DNA of 5,749 nucleotides, taken from contig RQOI01000555.1 of the NCBI GenBank assembly GCA_003854995.1, forward strand, positions 1-5,749, read 5' to 3'. The notes beneath the pieces were generated by a model, which did not search any database, was not told the DNA's origin, and saw only the letters and a list, made by a program, of their open reading frames with translations. Position numbers and translations under genes: made by a program. Each line of letters begins with the position of its first letter. Positions within the stretch are counted from its first letter, which is position 1. Shown one piece after another: positions 1-5,749 of this stretch. The stretch is from Candidatus Zhuqueibacterota bacterium. Its GTDB lineage: Bacteria > Zhuqueibacterota > Zhuqueibacteria > Residuimicrobiales > Krinioviventaceae.

Positions 1-1907
1 CTCACCATCGTCCCAGGTCCTACGCACAAATTATTGATGAGCGCAAATGTCGACACTGAGGGCGCGTTCAAAAAAAAGACGCCCTCGTCGTAATCATTCA
101 CCAATGTGTTATTCACCGCATAAAATTCGTTTTCCGAGTAGATGAGATCTTCAGCGCCATAGGCGACCAGCGTATAATTGTCGTTCTGCGGTCCCTGCTG
201 AATCAGATTACCGATAATGAACGCTTTACCGCCATTTGGCAGATCAATGGCATAACTCGATGTGCCATCGCCCTCGTCCATGATGCGATTGTACAGGATG
301 TGATTTTCGCGCGCCCGGCTTTTAATGTTGTGCCCAATCTTGGCATGATGAATGTAGGATGATTTGACGGTGAACTTGTCGATGGGCCCTATATACATAT
401 TATGGGTCTGGCCATCGCCATAGCCATTATAGGCGAACTCGCAGTTTTCAATCACGATTTCGCCTTCGTTGGGGCCGAGGATGCCGTTTTCATTATCATG
501 GAAATAGCACTGCCTGATGGTGAGGACATTTCCTTCCGCTCTGATGCCGGCGCCGTTTTCGTCCGGCACCGAAGCCCCGGAAAATTCTATATTTTCAACG
601 ACGACACTATCACCATGTATGACCCAAATTCCCTTTCCTTCCGCATGCTGGCCGTTGACTTTAAGGTGGGCTTTGCCTCCTATGCCTTTTATGGTGAGAT
701 CATTTGCATACCAGCTTGCGACATCGCCTTCGTACAATCCGGCATCGATTTCCACGGTGTCGCCATCGCGGACGAGAGAGGAAACCTGGCTGGGTAGTTT
801 GTACGTCTGGTTCGCACCGACTCGATATATCGTTGGCTCCTCGCCGCCCCCTCCTCCCTCAGAAAGCTTGAAAAAATGTACATTAACTTCAGCATCGGTG
901 ATGGCGACAAAAACATCCTCTTTCGGGATATATTGCCAGCGGCCGAATATGCCGGTCATCGTCGGCGATGGTGCTCCGGAGGCCGTTCTGGTCGTCCATA
1001 TCTTTGTCTCAGGATCGAGGACATAAACCGGACCGCCATTCCAGGCGACAATTTTATCCGCTTTGCTATCGTAGGCCAAACCAAAATGATCGCTGCCGCT
1101 ATTCAATATTCCTGCGCTGCCCGTCGTCGTCCAGATGACTCGATTGAAATTTTTATTCGCCAGATCATACGTGAACAGAAATCCCTCGCCGATGACGAAC
1201 AGCAAGCGCCGCTTTGTATCGAGGGCCATGGGATAGAGATAAAAATAGTCTGAATTCAGCTGCTTCCAGACATTCTCATCATAGCTGTAGGAATACAAGC
1301 CGCTGTTGGGATCGTTGCAGCCGAGGTAGACCAGGTCATCCACTGGATCATAGACACATGAATTGCCGAGCGCCCCGCTGGCCAAATATTGGCTCTCACT
1401 CATGTCGTACCATTTTTTCTCTTCTAAACTAAACGTCCATGTTTTGACAACTTGCCAGCCGTCTCCGGCGCGAGAGCCGCCGCGAGCAAAAAATCGATTT
1501 GCCGCTGTCAAATAGGCAAGGCCACCGTAGGTATGTCGTGAAGTCGGCGTGCCATCGCCATTTTGCTCAGCGTTGAATGATGGTTGAGACGGATTGTTGA
1601 TGCGTTCCCAGGTGAGACTGTTGAGCTTGAAGACATAGACCTCATTACCGTAATAATCGTCGTGTCCGCCACCCCACAGGATCATCTGATGATGAATCGG
1701 ATCGTACGTTCCGCCGCCCCACGCGCCAATGATGGCATTGGGGCCGCTAATGCCGCCGGGGTCCTCGTCCGGAAAAACTCGCGCCATTTCTGTATTCGGG
1801 GCACCATACCATGAATTCTCCGGCAGATTGATGAGAATTTCATTTTGTGCATGCAGTGTCAACTGGAAAATGAAAGAGAAAAACAAGACCTTACTTTTCG
1901 TCAACAT
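1..1907 (-). CDS. Secreted kelch-like propeller plus right-handed beta-helix protein (3' end outside window)
   Basis: The frame is open from the ATG at 1907 to the left edge, giving 635 residues with no stop; the C-terminus is missing. Residues 1-20 form a signal peptide (basic MLTKSK start, hydrophobic core, likely cut after LHA before QNE), so the protein is exported. Residues ~35-345 look like a kelch/galactose-oxidase-type beta-propeller: GGGHDDYYGNEVYVF (79-93), TSRHTYGG (122-129), FARGGS (140-145), and repeated strands ending in TW, KW, VW or IW. A linker with five glycines (351-355) leads to a pectate-lyase-like right-handed beta-helix from ~360 to the edge: GDTVEIDAGLYEGDV (382-396), NGAGIRAEG (451-459), CYFHDNENGILG (467-478), HNMYIG (502-507), KIGHNIKSRA (523-532), LYNRIMDE (538-545), IDLPNGG (554-560). 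From memory, this helix type is conserved in proteins of exopolysaccharide loci; substrate and activity are unknown. The start is supported by a GAGG motif 8 nt upstream. It is probably co-transcribed with the upstream gene, 56 bp away. Confidence 0.9.
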   Translation of the reverse strand, partial: MLTKSKVLFFSFIFQLTLHAQNEILINLPENSWYGAPNTEMARVFPDEDPGGISGPNAIIGAWGGGTYDPIHHQMILWGGGHDDYYGNEVYVFKLNSLTWERINNPSQPSFNAEQNGDGTPTSRHTYGGLAYLTAANRFFARGGSRAGDGWQVVKTWTFSLEEKKWYDMSESQYLASGALGNSCVYDPVDDLVYLGCNDPNSGLYSYSYDENVWKQLNSDYFYLYPMALDTKRRLLFVIGEGFLFTYDLANKNFNRVIWTTTGSAGILNSGSDHFGLAYDSKADKIVAWNGGPVYVLDPETKIWTTRTASGAPSPTMTGIFGRWQYIPKEDVFVAITDAEVNVHFFKLSEGGGGGEEPTIYRVGANQTYKLPSQVSSLVRDGDTVEIDAGLYEGDVASWYANDLTIKGIGGKAHLKVNGQHAEGKGIWVIHGDSVVVENIEFSGASVPDENGAGIRAEGNVLTIRQCYFHDNENGILGPNEGEIVIENCEFAYNGYGDGQTHNMYIGPIDKFTVKSSYIHHAKIGHNIKSRARENHILYNRIMDEGDGTSSYAIDLPNGGKAFIIGNLIQQGPQNDNYTLVAYGAEDLIYSENEFYAVNNTLVNDYDEGVFFLNAPSVSTFALINNLCVGPGTMV

Positions 1908-1915
1908 GACTGAAT

Positions 1916-1919
1916 CCTC
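1916..1919 (-). promoter_or_regulatory. Ribosome binding site of the propeller/beta-helix gene
   Basis: On the minus strand a GAGG core lies 8 nt before the ATG at 1907, a standard Shine-Dalgarno position. It supports this start and suggests the gene is translated independently of the gene ending at 1964. Confidence 0.65.
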
Positions 1920-1963
1920 GCAGATGCGTAAAAAATAGTCTTAAAAAGCCAGGAGCCCTGCAC

Positions 1964-4900
1964 TCATCTCAACAACAAGACTTTTTGTTGATGAGTCTTG
2001 ATGAGGCTCGTTACATTGTTCTGATCGAAAATCTCCAGGCGAACGAGATACGCGCCGTTGGGCGCCGGCGCATTCTGCGCGTCCCGGCCGTTCCAGCGGA
2101 ATACTTTCCAGCTATTCGCAATCGAGTCGTGCTCTTCGCTATAGATCAGCTGCCCGAGGAGATTAAAGACTTTGTATCGAATGCAGGCGCTTTGATTGAG
2201 CCGCAGAACAAGCTGCAAATCATCACGAAATGGATTCGGAAAAGCCGGATACAGGGTAAAATCGTCAACGATGTCCTCTGGCGTCAACTCTTTTTCCTGA
2301 AGCGCATCGCCCTGCGCATTGAGCAGCGTCAATCGATACTGCGCATGCTGCCACGGTTGCGGATCAATAAAAACATAGCTATTATTTTTCGCAGCAGATG
2401 TGCGCTGCTCTCCTAAATCATCAAACTGATCATGCGTGGTTCTCCCTGCCAATCTGATGGTGCTGATCTCCGCATCGGATTGCAGTTCTATTGTCAGCTG
2501 ACGCGCGTTACGCACGGTCGTGAATTGAGCATCCTTGACATAGTCCGGCGTGCTGATGACCGATGTCATTTCCGAACCTCTGATTTTCAGATTCCGGAAG
2601 CCAGCCGCAGAATTTTTCCAGGTGTAGAAGGCAAAGGCGCCCTTGCGGATGGCATCGTCCATTGTGCTCAAGACGCGCTCGCCATCGATCAGGACTTGAA
2701 AATGGGAGCCGATGGCCGACAGCCGCACTTTGTGCCAGATTCCGAGACTGAAATCGTAATTTTCTTCTGCCAGGACAGTGCAGGCGCCGCCGGCAAATCG
2801 CATGCACCAGGCTTTTTGCAGCTCATTGCTCACCGAGAAACGATAATAGGTGCCTGCATCTGCGTAGCGAAACATGATGCCCAGCGCGTCATCATCATCC
2901 GAGCGCATCTCGAACTCGATGATGTAGTGCTGCCACCTTTTATCACCCGACCAGATATAAGTGCCGACCATACTGATATCATCAGGATTCTCAGGCGTCA
3001 GAAAACCGAAAATATTGCTGAGCTGCATCAAAACATTATCAACCACGAGCCAATCAGAGGGGGCTTCGATGGCGCCGTCGTCGACAACAGTCCAATCCGA
3101 CAAGCTCGCGTCTGCAAACACGCTTTCGTACATCAGTTCCAGCGATGACACGCTCTGCGGATCGAGAGGATCTGTCCCAAGACTTTTCTCATCACCATCC
3201 GAAACATTATCGCCGTCGCTGTCCCAGTTGAGCGGATCGGTCTCACCGCCATCCTGTCTGCCGTTGGCATTGATGTCTTCATCACCGTCAATGAGGCCAT
3301 CTTCATCAGAGTCCTGCTTACGCGGATCGGTGCGGCTCTCCGGTTCGCTGTCAGGCGCAAAGATCATATCGTCACTGCCTCGCAAAAACCCGACGCCATC
3401 CGGATCAACGACGCCCTGGGTCACGCCCAACTCGAGGCCATCGGACAACTTGTCGCCATCTGTGTCGAAGAGGAAGGCCGAGGTCTCTCCCGGATCCAGG
3501 ATGCCATTCTTATTTTTATCTTCTTCGCCATCGGCGAGACCGTCATCATCTGAATCGAGATCAAGCGGACTTGTCTTTGTCGCCAATTCGATGCCATCGA
3601 GCACGCCGTCACCATCCGTATCGGGCTTGAGCGGATCGCTTTCACCATCATCGAATCGCCCGTTGTGATTCAAATCCTCTTGGCCATCCATCGCCCCATC
3701 CTGATCCGTATCGCGCAGAGTGGGCGCGGTGCTCGTACCCGGATCCAAATCGGCGACAAAGATCGTCAAATCCGTACCACTTAATTTACCGGCGCTATCC
3801 GGATCGTCGACTGGCGCAGTGACGCCGAGCTCAACGCCGTCCGATATGCCGTCACCATCCGAATCCCAGGACGCCGGATTCGTTTCACCCGCATCGACGA
3901 CGCCGTCCTTGTTTTTATCTTCAACACCATCCGCCAGCCCATCGTCGTCCGAATCGACATCGAGCGGCCCGGTGCCAGACGTCCTTTCGACACCATCCAG
4001 CAATCCGTCATCATCGGTATCCGGATTGAGAGGATCGGTTTCTGTCGTGTCGCTGCGGCCATTTGCATTCGCATCCTCCTCCCCATCGTTGAGGCCATCG
4101 CTGTCTGTATCGGCAACAAGCCTATTTGTGGTTGTGCTGGGATCGAGATCAGGGGAAAATTTAGTCATATCCGTGCCAAGAATCGCACCGGAAGCGGGGA
4201 AGCCTTGTGTTCTGCCGACTTCCAGGCCATCGGACAGTCCGTCGCCATCGGTATCAAACTGCAATGGATCTGTCTCGTCCGAGTCCACAATGCCATTCTG
4301 ATTCTGGTCTTCCTCCCCGTCACTCAAACCATCATCATCCGTATCCGTATCTTTTGCATTGGTGCCGTTCATCTCTTCGATGTAATCTGCAATCAGATCG
4401 GCATCCGTATCTTTTGGCGGTGTCGGACTGGCGACAGCGAATCTGAGGAATCGATTCGTCGCATCATAGTAGCTGATGGCAGGGGTTCCCTCTGGCGTCA
4501 AGGCCATGGAAGCCCAACCGCCGACATATCCGATTGAATCGACGACATCGGAGTGCCAGTTGCCACCATTCTTATAGGCAAGCCGCAAGTCGCCATTGTC
4601 GACATCATGGTAGGCAATATAAGGAGAGTTGTCGACCAGGACGATCGGCATTTGCGATTCAAAAAAGTTCAAGCTGCCAAGATCGGCGACATCCTCAACG
4701 GTCCAGTTTCCGCTCGTTCCGCTGGCCATTCGCAACACATCTCTGTCGGTGTGGTAGAAACTGATGAAATACTTGTTCACGCCCCTGATGATCGTCGTAT
4801 ACCAGCCCTGCAAATCGAGAAAGGGACCGGGCGTCACATCTTCAATCGACCACTTGTTATTTTTCCAAAATGCGACCTTGACATATTCGCCGTTATTCCA

Positions 4901-5548
4901 ATAGGCGACGACAGGTTGCTCATTCTCATCCAGTGTGATTGAATTCCATTTGCCATTGAATTGAAAATCAATATAGTTTGCGACGGATGGCGTCGTATCA
5001 CTGTAATGGTCGTAGCGCACATACTTGAGTGAGCTGGGAAGTATTTGATTACCGGATGCATCCACGATATGTTTGGGATACACGATATGCAGCCGATTTT
5101 GCGAATCCACTTTAATGGAGAGCGTATAGCCGTCCGAGGGCCGCAAGCTGTCCGAAATCGTCCTCGTCACCCAGTTGTCGCCCTCTTTGTAAGCGAGGGC
5201 GCAAGACGTCCCATTGTAATTCGAATGGTACAGTATGAAAGGACGATCATCCGGTCCCAGCGCCATCTGGATGCGGCCGAACAGCCATCCTGACACGATC
5301 GTCTCCGTTGACCAAAAAGCTCCGTCAAATTTCGCATATTTCAGATAATAATTACCTGCCCCTCGGTATGCGATGCTCGGCAGTCCCTGCGAATCATAGA
5401 CCAAGCTCGTATTGGTTGGACTCACATCATTCTTATCAATAGCATAGTAATACCAGTAAAAGGGAGGCGCCGTTTGTCCCGGAAGGTTGTATGCCAGGAA
5501 CAACATTTGAGAAACAAGCGCTAATTGTAGAAATCTGATCAGTCTCAT
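1964..5548 (-). CDS. Secreted modular surface protein: propeller, TSP3-like calcium repeats, LamG-like domain, T9SS-type C-terminal tail
   Basis: This is a complete 1194-residue gene ending in TGA. I prefer the ATG at 5548: the frame can be extended to a TTG at 5566, but the ATG puts a clean signal peptide first (MRLIRF, hydrophobic core, likely cut near GQTA, residues 24-27). Residues ~55-373 hold seven imperfect repeats with an I/V-A-Y strand and a later NW/KW-x-x-E/D-D-V type strand (for example QPVVAYW, SPYIAYHD, TPAISYYD), fitting a seven-bladed BNR-like propeller. Residues ~379-797 are aspartate-rich DxDxDGxxDG and NxNGxxD motifs of the thrombospondin type 3 kind, expected to bind calcium and form a stiff rod. 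Residues ~805-991 resemble a LamG/concanavalin-like sandwich (GIMFRYADAGTYYRF, WHKVRLSAIGSHFQVLIDG), a fold that often binds carbohydrate. Residues ~995-1090 look like a beta-rich linker. Residues ~1097-1194 resemble a T9SS type A sorting tail or FlgD-like Ig domain (PAFPNPF, FNLLGQL, WNGRD, NGAYLVRLE, KVLLLR). No catalytic motif was recognised; an adhesin or surface-scaffold role is inference. Confidence 0.93.
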   Translation of the reverse strand: MRLIRFLQLALVSQMLFLAYNLPGQTAPPFYWYYYAIDKNDVSPTNTSLVYDSQGLPSIAYRGAGNYYLKYAKFDGAFWSTETIVSGWLFGRIQMALGPDDRPFILYHSNYNGTSCALAYKEGDNWVTRTISDSLRPSDGYTLSIKVDSQNRLHIVYPKHIVDASGNQILPSSLKYVRYDHYSDTTPSVANYIDFQFNGKWNSITLDENEQPVVAYWNNGEYVKVAFWKNNKWSIEDVTPGPFLDLQGWYTTIIRGVNKYFISFYHTDRDVLRMASGTSGNWTVEDVADLGSLNFFESQMPIVLVDNSPYIAYHDVDNGDLRLAYKNGGNWHSDVVDSIGYVGGWASMALTPEGTPAISYYDATNRFLRFAVASPTPPKDTDADLIADYIEEMNGTNAKDTDTDDDGLSDGEEDQNQNGIVDSDETDPLQFDTDGDGLSDGLEVGRTQGFPASGAILGTDMTKFSPDLDPSTTTNRLVADTDSDGLNDGEEDANANGRSDTTETDPLNPDTDDDGLLDGVERTSGTGPLDVDSDDDGLADGVEDKNKDGVVDAGETNPASWDSDGDGISDGVELGVTAPVDDPDSAGKLSGTDLTIFVADLDPGTSTAPTLRDTDQDGAMDGQEDLNHNGRFDDGESDPLKPDTDGDGVLDGIELATKTSPLDLDSDDDGLADGEEDKNKNGILDPGETSAFLFDTDGDKLSDGLELGVTQGVVDPDGVGFLRGSDDMIFAPDSEPESRTDPRKQDSDEDGLIDGDEDINANGRQDGGETDPLNWDSDGDNVSDGDEKSLGTDPLDPQSVSSLELMYESVFADASLSDWTVVDDGAIEAPSDWLVVDNVLMQLSNIFGFLTPENPDDISMVGTYIWSGDKRWQHYIIEFEMRSDDDDALGIMFRYADAGTYYRFSVSNELQKAWCMRFAGGACTVLAEENYDFSLGIWHKVRLSAIGSHFQVLIDGERVLSTMDDAIRKGAFAFYTWKNSAAGFRNLKIRGSEMTSVISTPDYVKDAQFTTVRNARQLTIELQSDAEISTIRLAGRTTHDQFDDLGEQRTSAAKNNSYVFIDPQPWQHAQYRLTLLNAQGDALQEKELTPEDIVDDFTLYPAFPNPFRDDLQLVLRLNQSACIRYKVFNLLGQLIYSEEHDSIANSWKVFRWNGRDAQNAPAPNGAYLVRLEIFDQNNVTSLIKTHQQKVLLLR
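3158..3556 (-). repeat. TSP3-like super-repeat unit 3 (133 residues)
   Basis: This is the last of three tandem in-gene units, residues 665-797 of the 1194-residue protein. It opens with DSDDDGLADG, has four DxDxD-type and two NxNG-type calcium motifs, and contains the same spacer as the other units (GVTQG...GSDDMIFAPD). It differs in that two motifs have lost the usual glycine: DTDGDKLSDG and DSDGDNVSDG. It ends in GTDPLDP, where the aspartate-rich rod stops. Confidence 0.8.
3557..3955 (-). repeat. TSP3-like super-repeat unit 2 (133 residues)
   Basis: This is the middle unit, residues 532-664 of the 1194-residue protein. It opens with DSDDDGLADG, carries four DxDxDG and two K/H-N type motifs (DKNKDGVVD, DLNHNGRFD), and has the conserved inter-motif spacer ELGVTAPVDDPD...GTDLTIFVADLDP. 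It is the same length as unit 3 and matches it motif for motif, which points to duplication of the whole unit, not only of single motifs. Confidence 0.82.
3956..4345 (-). repeat. TSP3-like super-repeat unit 1 (130 residues)
   Basis: This is the first unit, residues 402-531 of the 1194-residue protein. It contains DTDDDGLSDG, DQNQNGIVD, DTDGDGLSDG, the spacer EVGRTQGFP...GTDMTKFSPDLDP, then DTDSDGLNDG, DANANGRSD and DTDDDGLLDG. A degenerate motif (DTDADLIADY) lies just before it. It is three residues shorter than units 2 and 3 and begins after a short proline-containing linker (PTPPK) that follows the propeller. Confidence 0.8.
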
Positions 5549-5556
5549 TGCATCAT

Positions 5557-5559
5557 CTC
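5557..5559 (-). promoter_or_regulatory. Weak ribosome binding site supporting the ATG at 5548
   Basis: On the minus strand a GAG within GCGAGA lies 8 nt before the ATG at 5548. The match is short, so translational coupling to the upstream gene, whose stop lies 21 bp before this ATG, may also contribute. It favours the ATG over the in-frame TTG at 5566, which has no visible site and lies only 3 nt after the upstream stop. Confidence 0.4.
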
Positions 5560-5569
5560 GCTGCAAAAT

Positions 5570-5749
5570 CTATACAATTATCTCATCGGGTTCCGCGTGA
5601 CTCAAAAACTGCAACGGACTCGCCGAAAACCCATAAGCCCCGGAGTTGAATACAACGAGGATATCGCCCTCCTCGGCATGCGGCAGTTCGACATTCATGC
5701 CGAATGTATCCAGCGGCGTGCACAAGGGTCCGACGACATTCACCTTTTC
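5570..5749 (-). CDS. C-terminal end of a fold-type III PLP-dependent decarboxylase, exosortase-associated-like (5' end outside window)
   Basis: These are the last 59 residues and TAG stop of a gene entering from the right edge. The piece contains VVGPLCTPLD (residues 5-14 of the fragment) and VVFNSGAYGFSASPLQFLSH (32-51). These match the two C-terminal signatures of the LysA/ornithine decarboxylase class: the GPLC-x-x-x-D loop, whose Cys and Asp sit at the dimer-interface active site, and the GAYG segment, whose Tyr contacts PLP. Diaminopimelate decarboxylases usually have C-E-S-x-D and a different sequence after GAYG. The CTPLD form with ASPLQFLSH and the short end (EPDEIIV) resemble instead, from memory, the decarboxylases associated with exosortase A systems and BtrK-like enzymes acting on carrier-bound substrates. 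The PLP-lysine barrel is outside the window, so the substrate cannot be decided. The enzyme should be cytoplasmic. Its stop is 21 bp before the next gene, suggesting one transcript. Confidence 0.85.
   Translation of the reverse strand, partial: EKVNVVGPLCTPLDTFGMNVELPHAEEGDILVVFNSGAYGFSASPLQFLSHAEPDEIIV

Noticed and set aside
402..1253. Overlapping plus-strand open frames in the left part of the window (402-797, 517-1026, 876-1253)
   Set aside because: All are antisense to the partial propeller/beta-helix gene, which reads without interruption from 1907 to the edge with coherent motifs. Their translations are compositionally odd and show no domain.
1..1907. Possible frameshift or premature stop near the poly-A run at the left end of the beta-helix gene
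   Set aside because: A first reading with nine T gave a TAA, but the window has eight A at 70-77 and with the correct count the frame stays open to base 1 with sensible beta-helix sequence.
2432..3148. Plus-strand open frame of 238 codons
   Set aside because: It lies opposite the LamG-like domain and end of the calcium rod, has no recognisable motif or signal peptide, and the minus frame is strongly supported.
3720..4301. Plus-strand open frame of 193 codons rich in Ser and Pro, resembling a low-complexity surface protein
   Set aside because: It lies antisense to the TSP3-like repeats. The Ser/Pro pattern is the direct reverse reading of repeated Asp/Gly codons. The opposite frame has clear domain motifs, so this is a shadow. 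The same applies to the frame at 2961-3668.
3158..4345. CRISPR array or non-coding tandem repeat suggested by the recurring gatccg/ccatc pattern
   Set aside because: The repeats are imperfect at DNA level, keep codon phase, and translate into calcium-binding motifs; there are no uniform repeats with unique spacers.
5549..5566. TTG at 5566 as the start of the large surface protein (six extra residues)
   Set aside because: It would put MQRDDA before the signal peptide, lies only 3 nt after the upstream stop and lacks a ribosome site; the ATG at 5548 gives a normal signal peptide start.

Overview
The window holds parts of three genes, all on the minus strand and closely spaced, so they read as one operon running from the right edge to the left edge. 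In transcription order they are: (1) the last 59 residues of a fold-type III PLP-dependent decarboxylase of the LysA/ornithine decarboxylase class, whose tail resembles the exosortase-system-associated subgroup (5570-5749); (2) a complete secreted multidomain protein of 1194 residues (1964-5548); and (3) the first 635 residues of a secreted protein with a kelch-type propeller followed by a right-handed beta-helix, cut off by the left edge (1-1907). Gene 2 starts 21 bp after the stop of gene 1, and gene 3 starts 56 bp after the stop of gene 2. No promoter or strong terminator is visible between them.

The organism is probably a Gram-negative bacterium of the FCB superphylum (Bacteroidota, Ignavibacteria, Calditrichaeota/KSB1-like or related candidate phyla). 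The main evidence is the C-terminus of the 1194-residue protein. It has a PAFPNPF motif, a VFNLLGQLIY strand, a WNGRDA turn, an NGAYLVRLE strand and a final KVLLLR, the usual layout of a type IX secretion (Por) sorting tail or FlgD-like Ig domain. GC content looks close to 50% by eye. A species cannot be named from this window.

Region by region: 1-1907 is the partial propeller/beta-helix gene; 1908-1963 is a short spacer with a good ribosome binding site; 1964-5548 is the large surface protein, whose centre (3158-4345) is three tandem ~400-bp units coding for thrombospondin type 3-like calcium-binding repeats; 5549-5569 is a short spacer; 5570-5749 is the decarboxylase end. The plus strand has many open frames, but all lie antisense to these genes and have low-complexity or incoherent translations, so I treat them as shadows.

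Functionally, genes 2 and 3 both carry signal peptides and act outside the cytoplasm. The beta-helix of gene 3 resembles a conserved family I associate with exopolysaccharide loci, and the decarboxylase tail resembles enzymes of exosortase/EPS-linked clusters. My inference is that the window is the edge of a cell-envelope or exopolysaccharide locus in which a cytoplasmic decarboxylase is co-transcribed with two large exported proteins. That role is not shown by the sequence itself.
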